Positions 43,956-53,212 of a stretch of 64,000 nt of DNA are shown piece after piece (position 1 is the stretch's first letter; every line of letters starts with the position of its first letter). The notes under the pieces were generated by a model, which saw only the letters and a program-made list of their open reading frames with translations, was not told where the DNA came from and ran no database searches. Origin of the DNA: JAHELQ01 sp965603365 (GTDB lineage: Bacteria > Acidobacteriota > Aminicenantia > UBA2199); contig CBFDCR010000016.1 in NCBI GenBank assembly GCA_965603365.1, positions 17,038 to 81,037 of the forward strand, read 5' to 3'. The translations under genes and the position numbers were made by a program.

Positions 43956-46102
43956 TTCCCGGAGATTCGCCTCCGGATGACCGAGTAAATCCCTTTTGTC
44001 GTTTTAAATCCCTTGTAGATCTTCTTCAATTGAGCGACGTCCTTAACCTCAAAAGTGAGGCGGATGCGGCTCATATTCTGGCTGATGTTTTCACTCGATA
44101 GTTTCTTGATATTGGAGCTGGCCTCGGCGGTAATTTTGGAAATGGTACTCAATATGCCGGGTTTGTCCGAAACGATCAGGTCGTACCTGGCCATGAACAC
44201 GTAATCCTCCGCTTTATTCCATTTCACCGCTTTCAGCCTTGAGGGCAGGACATTCTTCAGGCTGGCGCACTCTTTGCGGTGAACCACCAGCCCCCTTTTC
44301 TGGGTCATATAGCCCACGATGTCGGCTCCCTTTATGGGATTGCAGCAGCGGGCAAATACGATGTCAATATCCTGGTAGCCTTCGACGTTGACCAGCTTGT
44401 AGGCCTGCGATGTTTTTTTGGGAATCCTTCTAATCGGCTCAATTTCTTCGGTATCCAGCTCCGGGAACAGTGTGCTCAAAGTCTTTTTGTCCAGCAGCCG
44501 TTTGCCTGAGCCGATGTCTCTGTTAAACGTCTCCACATCGTTATAGTGGAGTTTTTTGACCTTTCCCAGGAGGTCCTCTTCACTGAATTTGATCCGGTGC
44601 TTCTTTTTGTACTCCCGCAGAATTCTGGCCCAGGTCCGCCTGCCCTTTTCGACATTGAGGTTGTGTTCCCTTTTCTGAATAAATCCGGCAATATTTTTCC
44701 GGGCCTTGTTGGTGACCACATACTTGAGCCAATCGGCACTGGGGCTGCTGTTTTTTGAGGTTAATATTTCCACGGTATCCCCGGATTTCAGGACAGTTCT
44801 CAGGGGAACCAGATGTTCATTCACGATCGCCCCCTTGCATCGATTGCCGATTTCCGTGTGCACCGCGTAGGCGAAGTCGATGGGGGTAGCGCCGACCCTC
44901 AGGTTGATGACCTTCCCCTTGGGCGTAAATACGTAGATTTCGGCCGGCCTCAGGTCTCGTTTGACCATCGACAGAAATTCCTGGGGATCGGGATTACTTT
45001 TATGGGTATCGATCAAATCACGAAACCACTGCAGCCGGTGATCATCCCCGATAGAGGAAATTCCCTCCTTGTATTTCCAGTGGGCGGCGATGCCTTCTTC
45101 GGCGATTCTGTGCATCTCTTTGGTTCTGATCTGGATTTCGAATTTGGTCCCCTCCCTGGTAAAGAGGGTGGTATGGATCGACTGGTAACCATTGCTTTTG
45201 GGATTAGAGATAAAGTCACTCCATTTAGAGGGAATCGACTGCCAGTTCTTGTTTTGCAAAATTTCGCTCAAAATGGCATAACAATTGGCCACACTACTGG
45301 TTATGATGCGCAGCGCGATGAGATCGTAGACCATGTCCAGGCTGATGTTCTGTCTTTTAATTTTTCGATATATGGAGATCTCCCTCTTAATCCGGTTCTG
45401 GATCTCCCCCTTGACATTCAACTTTTTCAATATGGCGGTAATTTCCTTTTTGACGTTCAGCAGTTGGGACATGACCCACTCTTTTTTGCCTTCCAGTTCT
45501 CTTCTGATTTGTTCATATTCTTCGGGGTAGGCATATCTAAAAGAGATATTTTCCAATTCGTCCTTGATTTTCCCCATCCCCAGCCGGTAGGCAATGGGCG
45601 CATAAATTTCCAGGGTCTCCCGGGCGATTCTTACCCTCTTTCCCTCCGGCAGGGCGTCGAGGGTGCGTACGTTGTGGATCCGGTCCGCCAGTTTAATCAA
45701 GATCACCCGGACATCGTTGGTCATGGCAATGATCATCTTTTTCAGGGTTTCGGCCCTGGCGCTGTCGGTGTCGATATCCGATATTTTCGAGATCTTGGTC
45801 ACCCCCCAGACCAGGTCTCCGATCTCTTTGCCGAATTGTTCCGTGATGTCTTCAATCGTATAGTCGGTATCTTCGATGATATCGTGCAGCAGCCCGGCGG
45901 CAATGGAAATTTCATCTAAGTGCATATCCGCCAGGGTGGCGGCCACGGCCAGGGGATGGATGATATAGGGCTCGTTGGTGGCCCGCCGCTGGTTCATATG
46001 GGCGCTGGCGGCCACCGAGTAGGCCTTTTTCAACAATTCGGTGTTGGCATTCTTGTAGTAGCTCGACACCTTCTCCTGAAGTTCAAAAAATCTCTTTATC
46101 AT
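43952..46102 (-). CDS. spoT: Bifunctional (p)ppGpp synthetase/hydrolase
   Basis: A protein of 716 residues of the RelA/SpoT family. The hydrolase HD domain has H73-D74 with E77-D78 (LLHDIIEDT), the metal-site signature; the synthetase domain follows (NGYQSIHTT, FEIQIRT); then TGS, and ACT at the C-terminus. Both catalytic halves look complete, so it should both make and remove the stringent-response signal. Sole homologue in the window. Convergent with the Nudix fusion gene with 4 bp overlap. Confidence 0.95.
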   Translation of the reverse strand: MIKRFFELQEKVSSYYKNANTELLKKAYSVAASAHMNQRRATNEPYIIHPLAVAATLADMHLDEISIAAGLLHDIIEDTDYTIEDITEQFGKEIGDLVWGVTKISKISDIDTDSARAETLKKMIIAMTNDVRVILIKLADRIHNVRTLDALPEGKRVRIARETLEIYAPIAYRLGMGKIKDELENISFRYAYPEEYEQIRRELEGKKEWVMSQLLNVKKEITAILKKLNVKGEIQNRIKREISIYRKIKRQNISLDMVYDLIALRIITSSVANCYAILSEILQNKNWQSIPSKWSDFISNPKSNGYQSIHTTLFTREGTKFEIQIRTKEMHRIAEEGIAAHWKYKEGISSIGDDHRLQWFRDLIDTHKSNPDPQEFLSMVKRDLRPAEIYVFTPKGKVINLRVGATPIDFAYAVHTEIGNRCKGAIVNEHLVPLRTVLKSGDTVEILTSKNSSPSADWLKYVVTNKARKNIAGFIQKREHNLNVEKGRRTWARILREYKKKHRIKFSEEDLLGKVKKLHYNDVETFNRDIGSGKRLLDKKTLSTLFPELDTEEIEPIRRIPKKTSQAYKLVNVEGYQDIDIVFARCCNPIKGADIVGYMTQKRGLVVHRKECASLKNVLPSRLKAVKWNKAEDYVFMARYDLIVSDKPGILSTISKITAEASSNIKKLSSENISQNMSRIRLTFEVKDVAQLKKIYKGFKTTKGIYSVIRRRISGN

Positions 46103-46279
46103 TTTCGTTTCGCGCTTCCTATTTCCTATTTCGCTTTACATATATATATAATCTAATTCCCCCCGATTATCAACTCCGAAAAAGTCAATAATACAATTTT
46201 ATATTACTATTGATTTTTCCCCAAAAATTCAATAGAATATCATCATCAAAACAACAGACATGAATATGGAGGAATTGTG

Positions 46280-47299
46280 ATGAGAAAATTTTTGCTTTTT
46301 TTTATGGTCTTGCTGCTAATCACCGCAGCCCACGGCAAGAAGATTGCCCAACTGGTGGAGCTGTCGCGGCCCCAACTGATGGAAGTGGAGAACGATAAGT
46401 TGTTTGTCACCGAGGGGGTAAACATCTACATTTACTCGTTAAAAAACTTCTCCCTGATCAAAAAGTTCGGCAAAGACGGAGAAGGCCCCCGGGAATTCAA
46501 GATCAACCCCTTCGGCGTCGGCCAGTTGTTGATAGCCGTCTATAACAATAACCTTTACGTCAACAGCCACGGCAAACTCAGCTACTTCACCCTCGAGGGG
46601 GAGTTTATTAAAGAGATCAAGGTACCCCCCTTCCAGGTGTTTCTGCCCGCTAAGGATAAGTTTGCGGCCAGCGGCATGGCCCCAGGTCAGGGCAATCAAT
46701 TCTTATTGACCGTGGGCCTGTACGATACCAACTTTAAGCAGCTAAAAGAACTCTACCGTTCCGATATGACCGTCGGCCCTTCGGCCAGTTTTAATTTCCC
46801 TACGGCCATATTTCTCTATTACCCCTACAAAGACCGCATCTATGTGGCGGCCGGTAAAGAGGGCTTTGTCATCGATGTGTTCGACCTCCAGGGGAAAAGA
46901 CTGTACCGCATAGAGAAGGAGTACAAACCCCTGAAAGTACCGGAAAACTACCGGGAACAAATTCTCCAGTGGTTCCAGAAGAGTCCCCGATTTAAGCAGA
47001 TATTTGATTTTTTTAAAGATCGGATCTCCTTTGACAGCCATTTCCCTGCGATGCAGAGCATGATCGTAGATAACGGAAAGATCTACGTCCTAACTTACCG
47101 GCAAAAAAACGGTTTGACCGAATTGATCATCATGGACCTGAAGGGCAAAGAATTGGGCCGCAAGTACGTGGTTGTAGTCGGCATGGCGGGAAATTTCTTT
47201 GAGCCTCCCATTCATACCATCGACACCGACAACTACTACACCCTGATCGAAAACGAAGACGAGGAGATCTGGGAACTCCACCGCACCAATCTCAAATAA
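46280..47299 (+). CDS. 6-bladed beta-propeller protein
   Basis: A protein of 339 residues with a signal peptide (1-20) and the GKDGEGPREF hallmark near residue 74. It is the second 6-bladed propeller in the window; this one has no small peptide or thioredoxin-like gene beside it. GGAGG lies 7 nt before ATG 46280 (a GTG one codon earlier is an alternative). Function unknown. Confidence 0.8.
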   Translation: MRKFLLFFMVLLLITAAHGKKIAQLVELSRPQLMEVENDKLFVTEGVNIYIYSLKNFSLIKKFGKDGEGPREFKINPFGVGQLLIAVYNNNLYVNSHGKLSYFTLEGEFIKEIKVPPFQVFLPAKDKFAASGMAPGQGNQFLLTVGLYDTNFKQLKELYRSDMTVGPSASFNFPTAIFLYYPYKDRIYVAAGKEGFVIDVFDLQGKRLYRIEKEYKPLKVPENYREQILQWFQKSPRFKQIFDFFKDRISFDSHFPAMQSMIVDNGKIYVLTYRQKNGLTELIIMDLKGKELGRKYVVVVGMAGNFFEPPIHTIDTDNYYTLIENEDEEIWELHRTNLK

Positions 47300-47461
47300 A
47301 AATTACCCCAACCCCCCATTCGACAGCCCCAATTTACGTGGAAAACACCTATGGGAAAAAAACTGGGGACAGGCGAAAATTTTGGTTCCCGCACCGAGCT
47401 GGCTTTTTTGAGGGGGGTGGGGTGTTGAAATATCGGGGGTTATATGATAAATTAAGATGGC

Positions 47462-48184
47462 ATGAATCGAAAAATTGTTGTTGTGTCGAAGATACTGGGC
47501 CTGGTCGCTTTTTACAGCCTCATCCTGGTGGCCTCCGTCTTTTTCACCATGAGTATTTTAATCAAAGGTGAGGAGTTGAGAGCCCCCGATCTGGTAGGGA
47601 AAAACCTGAACGAAGCGTACAAGATGGCCGCCAATAAAGGCGTCTATCTCAAGAAGGTGGTGGGCAATTACGATCAGCATTATAAACCCCTGACCATCAT
47701 CGATCAATTACCGGCCCCCGGCACCTGGGTTAAAGAGAAATCGTTTGTGAAGGTCTTTGTGGCCTCTGAATTAATCGAGGTGATTGTACCCGATCTGTCG
47801 GGTCACAGTTTGAAGGAGATCGAAAGTATACTGCGGGAAAGTGATTTAAAAAAAAGGTTTGTCTCCTATATGGAATCGGCTGAGGTACCGGTGGATTTCC
47901 TGATCTGTCAATCATATCCACCGGGGGTCAGGGTGCCCCGGGGAGCGGAGATTGACCTGCTGGTGAGTAAGGGAAAAGAGGAACCCTCCTTCATCATGCC
48001 CGATCTGATCGGCATGGAACTGGAAAGGGTGGCCACTTTTTTTGAAATCAAGGGGCTGAAGACAGCGAAGATTACCGAGGTCCCCTACCCGGGTTTGCGG
48101 CCGGGCATTATAATCAAGCAGTTCCCATCATCCGGCTTTCGTATCAATTCCAAAAATTTAATCGATCTTCGGGTCAGTAAATGA
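47462..48184 (+). CDS. PASTA-domain membrane protein
   Basis: A protein of 240 residues with one N-terminal membrane helix (about 10-32) and three PASTA repeats in the exported part (VPDLVGK-type openings: APDLVGKNLNEAY, VPDLSGHSLKEIE, MPDLIGMELERVA). PASTA repeats bind muropeptides or act as wall spacers; here no kinase domain is attached. It overlaps rpe by 4 bp and starts an operon with rpe, bamD and uvrC. Confidence 0.88.
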   Translation: MNRKIVVVSKILGLVAFYSLILVASVFFTMSILIKGEELRAPDLVGKNLNEAYKMAANKGVYLKKVVGNYDQHYKPLTIIDQLPAPGTWVKEKSFVKVFVASELIEVIVPDLSGHSLKEIESILRESDLKKRFVSYMESAEVPVDFLICQSYPPGVRVPRGAEIDLLVSKGKEEPSFIMPDLIGMELERVATFFEIKGLKTAKITEVPYPGLRPGIIIKQFPSSGFRINSKNLIDLRVSK

Positions 48185-48840
48185 ATCCTATATTCCCTTC
48201 CATACTATCGACAAAATTTTTCGAGCTTGAATCCCGGTTGCGGTCACTTGCGTCCAATGGGATAGATTTTATCCACCTGGATGTTATGGATGGCCATTTT
48301 GTGGACAATATTTCGTTTGGCCCCGCCGCCATACCGGCGATTCGGAGCCAATTCGACTTTAAATTCGATTCCCATTTGATGGTGTCTGATCCCCTAAAGA
48401 TGATTCCCTGGTACATTGAAGCCGGTTCAGATTGGGTCTCATTTCACGTGGAAACCGACCAGAATATTGAGGAAAATATAGCTGTCATCAAAAATAACGG
48501 CCTTTCTGCGGGTCTCGTCTTGAACCCGGACACCGCTGTGGAGTCGGTCTTTCCCTATATCAATGAGGTGGGTTATGTTCTGATTATGAGTGTATTTCCC
48601 GGCTATGGGGGGCAAAAATTTATTGAGGCCACCTTTGACCGGGTGTTTAAATTAAAGGAAAAGATTAAACAGGAGGGCAATCGCTGCCTGGTGCAGGTAG
48701 ACGGCGGCGTGAATGCCGCCAATGTGGGCAGGTTGAAGGAGGCGGGAGCGGATATTTTTGTGGTCGGCACATTTTTATACAATTCCGAGCATATTTCCGA
48801 AACCATAAATCTGATGCAAAATAAGATCAACGGAGTCTAA
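48181..48840 (+). CDS. rpe: Ribulose-phosphate 3-epimerase
   Basis: A protein of 219 residues with the TIM-barrel motifs of Rpe: HLDVMDGHFVDN, FDSHLMVSDP, MSVFPGYGGQKF and VDGGVN, including the metal-binding His/Asp residues. It interconverts ribulose-5-phosphate and xylulose-5-phosphate in the pentose phosphate pathway. Overlaps the PASTA gene by 4 bp and ends 1 bp before bamD. Confidence 0.97.
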   Translation: MNPIFPSILSTKFFELESRLRSLASNGIDFIHLDVMDGHFVDNISFGPAAIPAIRSQFDFKFDSHLMVSDPLKMIPWYIEAGSDWVSFHVETDQNIEENIAVIKNNGLSAGLVLNPDTAVESVFPYINEVGYVLIMSVFPGYGGQKFIEATFDRVFKLKEKIKQEGNRCLVQVDGGVNAANVGRLKEAGADIFVVGTFLYNSEHISETINLMQNKINGV

Positions 48841-48841
48841 A

Positions 48842-49639
48842 ATGAGGAAACTAGTTATTATTATCATTATTGCGACGGTTTTATTGAGTGTTGTATCCTG
48901 TAAATCCCAAAAGGGGCTAACCCTTACTCCAGAGGAGCGGGGATCGGCGAGGGTGATGTATGAACGGGGCATAAAATATATCAAGAAGAATCCGGAGAGG
49001 GCGCGATTAATATTTAAAGAGGTGATGCAGTTGTATCCGGACGACATCTATGCCAAGAGGGCGAAGATCGGTATTGCCGATTCCTATTTCCGGCAGAAGG
49101 ATGTTTCATCCATGATCATTGCCGCCAGCGAATACCAGGAATATGTTAATCTATATCCCAACTCCCCGGATGCGGCCTATGCCAAGTTTCAGGTGGGGAA
49201 TTGCTATTTTAAACAAATGCGGGGACCGGAGAGGGATCAAACCAATACATTTGAGGCCATCAAGGCATTCGAGAGCCTGGTCCGGCAGTATCCCGATACC
49301 GAGGAGGCGGCGAAGGCCAGAGAAAACATTAAAAAAGCCCGAGGGACGCTGGCTCTCCACTATTTTCGCATCGGCTATTACAATTACAAATATAAAGCCC
49401 TCAGGGGCGCCGTTGCCCGTTTCAAACAGGTGATCGACGATTATCCGGAATTTGACATGAACGACAAATTGTTCTATTACACCGGACAGGCCTATTTTAA
49501 ATTGCGGGAGTACGACTCGGCCCTGTCTTTTTTTCAGAAGGTCATCAACAGTTTTTCCAAATCCAAATATGCGAAGAAATCGGTTAAAATGATCAAAGAA
49601 ATAGAAAAAGTAAAACCGAAAGAGGGTGGTCAAAAGTAA
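48842..49639 (+). CDS. bamD: BamD-type outer-membrane assembly lipoprotein
   Basis: A 265-residue lipoprotein: signal ending LLSVVSC (Cys near 20), then TPR-like repeats through the protein (RARLIFKEVMQLYPDDIYAK, YQEYVNLYPNSPDAAYAK, FESLVRQYPDTEEAAKA). BamD is part of the BAM complex that inserts outer-membrane barrels. It overlaps uvrC by 14 bp. Confidence 0.92.
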   Translation: MRKLVIIIIIATVLLSVVSCKSQKGLTLTPEERGSARVMYERGIKYIKKNPERARLIFKEVMQLYPDDIYAKRAKIGIADSYFRQKDVSSMIIAASEYQEYVNLYPNSPDAAYAKFQVGNCYFKQMRGPERDQTNTFEAIKAFESLVRQYPDTEEAAKARENIKKARGTLALHYFRIGYYNYKYKALRGAVARFKQVIDDYPEFDMNDKLFYYTGQAYFKLREYDSALSFFQKVINSFSKSKYAKKSVKMIKEIEKVKPKEGGQK

Positions 49640-51185
49640 AGAGGGTATCCCCGAGAAGCCGGGTATTTATCTGTTTAAAACCCAAGGGGATAAAATTCTA
49701 TACATCGGTAAAGCCAAAAACCTCAAAAAGCGGGTTGGCCAATATTTCCACCGGGCCGCCGACCCGGTGATTCGGAACCTTTTAAATCAAGCCGACGATA
49801 TCGACTATATCGTCACCGATGACGAAAAAGACGCCCTTCATCTGGAATACAATTTTATCCACCATTACCAGCCCGCCTTTAATATCCGCTTGAAGGACGA
49901 CAAGAGCTTCCCCTCCATTGAAATTTCGGTTCAGGAAGAATTTCCGGCTATCTACTTCAGCCGGCAGCCCAATAGGGGCAGTTTTGTGGTGGGGCCTATC
50001 ACCGGTGCCCGAAAGACCAGAGATTTAATCGACCTGGTGACCCGTATCTTCAAGCTCAGATCCTGTAGTCATACTATTTTCAAACGGTCGTCGGCCTGCC
50101 TTTATTACTATATCAACCGCTGCTCTGCCCCCTGTATCGATAAAACCCAGAAACAGGATTACGACGAACAGGTTCAGAATGCCATCGGTTTTTTAAAGGG
50201 GCATAAAGAAAAAGTGGTTGCCCTGCTGAAAAGAAAAATGCGGCAGCTGGCGGATGAATTGAAGTTTGAAGAGGCCCAAAATATTAAAGAAGATATTCAA
50301 CTGGTTAAGGATTTTTCCCTGGAATCGTACATTTCATCTACTGTTTCGGTAGACTACGATGTGATCGCCCTCTATCAGGATCAGGATGAGGTGTTTATTA
50401 TTTTGTTCTCGGTGGTTAAAGGCCGGGTCAAGGGAAGAGAGTTTTTCAACTTTAACACCCTGCTGGACGAAAAAGAAGAGATATTAAAGGATTTTATCCT
50501 CACTTTTTATAAAACCCAGAACATCCCCCGGCAAATTATCGTGCCCTTTGCACCGGCAGATGCGGGAGCAATGTCCCGGATGCTAACAGAAGTCGCCGGT
50601 AGAAAGATGGAGATTCGTGTCCCCCGGCGGGGGGATCGCCAAAAGATGCTCGCTTTGGCGGTAAAGAACCTGAATCTATATGTCAATAAATACAAATATG
50701 AGGTGGTGGGGGAGAATATTAAAGGGGCCTTGCGTTTATCCGCTTTCCCGGTAACCATCGAGGGCTGTGATATTTCCCATCTGTCCGAACGGGAACGGGT
50801 GGGTGCGGTGGTGGTCTTTACCCGGGGCCGGCCGTTAAAATCCTGTTACCGCAGCTATATTATCAAGGAAGCCGCCGCCGGTGATACCGAGGCCATCAAG
50901 GAAGTACTGGGGCGACGTTTCAAGAAATTGGAAAAGCAGCCCGATCTATTGATGATCGACGGGGGCAAGGGGCAACTGGCTGCCGCCAAAGAGGTCAAGG
51001 AGAAATTGCAGATCCGGTCGGATATCGTGGCCTTAGCCAAGGGGGAGGAGCGGATTTACCTCGAACAGGGCGGCTCGGTAGTCTTTGCCGAAGGCTCGGC
51101 CGAGCGTTTCCTCTTCCAGAACATCCGCGACGAGGTCCACCGCCGGGCCATCACCCACCACCGCAAGCGCCGCGAGAAAATTTAA
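49626..51185 (+). CDS. uvrC: UvrC-type excinuclease without helix-hairpin-helix end
   Basis: A protein of 519 residues. The N-terminal GIY-YIG nuclease (GIYLFKTQGDKILYIGKAKN), Cys-rich linker (CSAPCID), UVR domain (KRKMRQLADELKFEEAQNIK) and RNase H-like nuclease with DISHL, MIDGGKGQL and RDEVHRRAI are present. It stops right after the second nuclease domain, where typical UvrC has a further 60-80 residues with tandem HhH motifs. No shifted HhH was found downstream. It starts at GTG 49626 and overlaps bamD by 14 bp. Confidence 0.88.
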   Translation: MVKSKEGIPEKPGIYLFKTQGDKILYIGKAKNLKKRVGQYFHRAADPVIRNLLNQADDIDYIVTDDEKDALHLEYNFIHHYQPAFNIRLKDDKSFPSIEISVQEEFPAIYFSRQPNRGSFVVGPITGARKTRDLIDLVTRIFKLRSCSHTIFKRSSACLYYYINRCSAPCIDKTQKQDYDEQVQNAIGFLKGHKEKVVALLKRKMRQLADELKFEEAQNIKEDIQLVKDFSLESYISSTVSVDYDVIALYQDQDEVFIILFSVVKGRVKGREFFNFNTLLDEKEEILKDFILTFYKTQNIPRQIIVPFAPADAGAMSRMLTEVAGRKMEIRVPRRGDRQKMLALAVKNLNLYVNKYKYEVVGENIKGALRLSAFPVTIEGCDISHLSERERVGAVVVFTRGRPLKSCYRSYIIKEAAAGDTEAIKEVLGRRFKKLEKQPDLLMIDGGKGQLAAAKEVKEKLQIRSDIVALAKGEERIYLEQGGSVVFAEGSAERFLFQNIRDEVHRRAITHHRKRREKI

Positions 51186-51201
51186 CATTTAGCGTTTAGT
51201 G

Positions 51202-51558
51202 TCAATCGGTTTCGCCGATCTGGAAATCATTGCTGTCACCCGCCGGCTCTGTTTTTTCTTTAAGAAATTCAGAGATATCCTTTTCCGGTATCAATGAGAT
51301 GATCAACTCTGCATTAAGGGCGTCGGCAATTTTCTGCAATGTCGTAATTTTGGGCAGAGCTTCACCATTCTCGATGGTCCGGATGGATCGGGGTGTATGA
51401 TCTATCTTTCTTGCCAGTTGTTCTTGTGTCAGGCCCAGGGCTTTGCGAATAATTTTAATTTGATCTTTGTATTCCGGGTAGTTGCTGAGCCAATCAAATA
51501 AGCCTTGTGTTAGTTTAAATCTGCTATTTGTCTGTTCTCTAAAATTATTTTTCTTCAT
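51202..51558 (-). CDS. XRE-family transcription regulator
   Basis: A protein of 118 residues with an XRE helix-turn-helix at about 38-92 (RKALGLTQEQLARKID, then RSIRTIENGEALPKITTLQK). The start at 51558 lies 6 nt past a perfect -10 and the gene stands behind two matched operator palindromes, so autoregulation is likely. The frame to 51657 runs across the operators and was not used. Neighbours are uvrC (convergent) and a SPASM protein. Confidence 0.75.
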   Translation of the reverse strand: MKKNNFREQTNSRFKLTQGLFDWLSNYPEYKDQIKIIRKALGLTQEQLARKIDHTPRSIRTIENGEALPKITTLQKIADALNAELIISLIPEKDISEFLKEKTEPAGDSNDFQIGETD

Positions 51559-51564
51559 TTCTAT

Positions 51565-51593
51565 ATTATAGGAAATATTATTTCCTATTTCAA
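51565..51593 (-). promoter_or_regulatory. Promoter with operator in its spacer (XRE gene)
   Basis: Minus strand: TTGAAA (51593-51588), 17-bp spacer, TATAAT (51570-51565), 6 nt, ATG 51558. The spacer is almost wholly GGAAAT-ATT-ATTTCC (51571-51585), part of a perfect 10+10 palindrome (51568-51588). Confidence 0.8.
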
Positions 51594-51632
51594 TAGGTTT
51601 CATAAAAATATTTTTATGGCAATCGGAATTGA

Positions 51633-51647
51633 GGAAATAACATTTCC
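51633..51647. promoter_or_regulatory. Second operator palindrome
   Basis: GGAAAT-AAC-ATTTCC matches the operator at 51571-51585 in both arms; centres are 62 bp apart, about six helical turns. It may allow looping or cooperative binding of the XRE protein. Confidence 0.75.
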
Positions 51648-51716
51648 TATAACTCAAAATAAAGGAGATAGAAAAACGTTATCATAAAGAGAAAAGTATA
51701 TTTTCCGTAGAGTGGT

Positions 51717-52691
51717 TCAGGGCATTTTGTGGAGGATCATCTGCTTGAGGTACTCTTTGGGGATGCCCAGGAATGTGTCCCGCCACAGGCGATCACACTC
51801 TTTACAGGCGGGAAAATCTTGATACTTGCGATCGATTAAGCCCCGGCGCAGTTGACGGATGGGCTCGTCGTTCCAGATTTCCTGAAGCGACTGTTCCCTG
51901 ACACTGCCGACCACCTGCCGGGCAAAGAAATCCTGGGCGCAGGGCACGACATCGCCGTTGTAGAGCACCAGCAGGGCATTCCACAAAAAGGTGCAGGGGG
52001 CATATTTCTTCCTAACATGACGGGTGTTGAGGTAACCGGCCCAGTTGTGGGGCTTCTTGACCACCAGTTCATCCAAACCCAATTGTTTGAACTCCCTGAC
52101 GAACTCAGACCGGTTTTGATGCTCCACCTGGGAGCGGCTCAACTCGATGACCTCGATGGCCACTCTGGGAAAATGTCGGCCTGCCTCTTTACGGTAAAAA
52201 AGCAGGCTCTTGATATTGTCCACCACCTGTTGAAAATCGGCTCCCCGGCGAATCTTCTCGTAATCCTGGCGGGCAAAGCCGTCAAAGGAGAAGGAGATGC
52301 GTTTCAGGCCAGACTCCACCAATCCCTTAACAATGGGCGGAAACAGAAGCGTGCCGTTGGTGTGCAGGTTGGTGTGCTGGATTTTGCCGGCGGCATAGGC
52401 GATAAACCGCACCGCTTCGGGATGCAGCAGCGATTCGCCCCGGTGGTGCAGGCTCATGTCGAAGATGAATTCTGCGGCCTCATCGACCGCCTTTTTGAAC
52501 ACTTCCCATTCCATAAATCCCCGCTGCGATTTCGGTAAATCTTTGTTGGGGCACATGACGCACTGCAAATTACAGTCGGACTCAAGCTCTATCCAGATTC
52601 TGACGGGCAGGGCGGTATGGACGGTTTTTCCCTTCTTATAATGTCGATAGATTTGCCAGAGCCGGTGATAATATCTGAGTTTGTTCTGCAT
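51717..52691 (-). CDS. Radical SAM protein with SPASM-type C-terminus
   Basis: A protein of 324 residues. The radical SAM cluster motif CNLQCVMC lies near residue 40; the C-terminal part has C-x-F...GDVVPCAQD and CKECD, a SPASM-like auxiliary-cluster set. Such enzymes modify peptides or other substrates. An extended -10 (TGC TATAAT, minus strand, 52701-52706) lies 9 nt before its ATG. A 36-codon peptide gene lies 237 bp upstream on the same strand. Substrate unknown. Confidence 0.85.
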   Translation of the reverse strand: MQNKLRYYHRLWQIYRHYKKGKTVHTALPVRIWIELESDCNLQCVMCPNKDLPKSQRGFMEWEVFKKAVDEAAEFIFDMSLHHRGESLLHPEAVRFIAYAAGKIQHTNLHTNGTLLFPPIVKGLVESGLKRISFSFDGFARQDYEKIRRGADFQQVVDNIKSLLFYRKEAGRHFPRVAIEVIELSRSQVEHQNRSEFVREFKQLGLDELVVKKPHNWAGYLNTRHVRKKYAPCTFLWNALLVLYNGDVVPCAQDFFARQVVGSVREQSLQEIWNDEPIRQLRRGLIDRKYQDFPACKECDRLWRDTFLGIPKEYLKQMILHKMP

Positions 52692-52700
52692 CGGGCAACC

Positions 52701-52709
52701 ATTATAGCA
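52701..52709 (-). promoter_or_regulatory. Extended -10 promoter of the SPASM gene
   Basis: Minus strand reads TGC-TATAAT, then 9 nt to ATG 52691. No good -35 was seen; extended -10 promoters need little of it. Confidence 0.5.
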
Positions 52710-52927
52710 CAGCCGCGTGGAAAAGCGGAATATCGAGAAAGGCGAAATAAAGAAAAAAAGTGAGAGAGATTGATGGAGCGATGGGGAAAAGACCAGCCCA
52801 TCACCCCATAATCTCTATATCTCCACCTCACACACTTACAGGCCCCCTCCCCGGGTTAGATGACGCATGGCGACACAATCCCCGGCATGAGGGGCTCTGG
52901 CCGTCAGACTGTTAGACTGTTAGCCCG

Positions 52928-53038
52928 TTAACCAGTCCCATTATCACTGTGACTACTGTTACTATTGTCCGTTTCGTTTTCCTTAACCGCCATAGCCTTG
53001 CCGGGGCAACCTTCTCTCTCTGGTTTTTCTTTTAACAT
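52928..53038 (-). CDS. 36-residue peptide, possible modified-peptide precursor
   Basis: ATG 53038 follows GAGGAGG by 6 nt, one of the best ribosome sites in the window. The product has one Cys (CPGKAMAV, residues 11-18), a charged start and a hydrophilic Asn/Ser/Gly-rich tail (NSNSSHSDNGTG). It lies upstream of a SPASM radical SAM gene on the same strand, an arrangement often seen with ribosomally made, enzyme-modified peptides, though the spacing (237 bp) is large and the tail has no repeats. Function not shown. Confidence 0.5.
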   Translation of the reverse strand: MLKEKPEREGCPGKAMAVKENETDNSNSSHSDNGTG

Positions 53039-53156
53039 TGTGTACCTCCTCACTTTTAAAATTTCCCCCTCACTTTAAACTTGAAGGGCCAGATCGCCAA
53101 CCCCTTACCCTGGCCGACGATCTGCTGGTATTTTACTATGGTTATAAAGCGAATGA

Positions 53157-53198
53157 TATAAAAATCGTACCAAAAGTTATAAAAATCGTACCAAAATG
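53157..53198. repeat. Two tandem 21-bp repeat units
   Basis: Two units of TATAAAAATCGTACCAAAA plus two bases lie head to tail with an exact 21-bp period and only the last two or three bases differing. They begin 15 bp past the stop codon of the hybrid sensor gene, the same position as the larger arrays. Confidence 0.8.
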
Positions 53199-53212
53199 AT
53201 TGGGCTGGTTTT

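Noticed and set aside
44813..45919. Long plus-strand reading frame of 368 codons
   Set aside because: It is the antisense shadow of the relA/spoT gene, with no recognisable domain.
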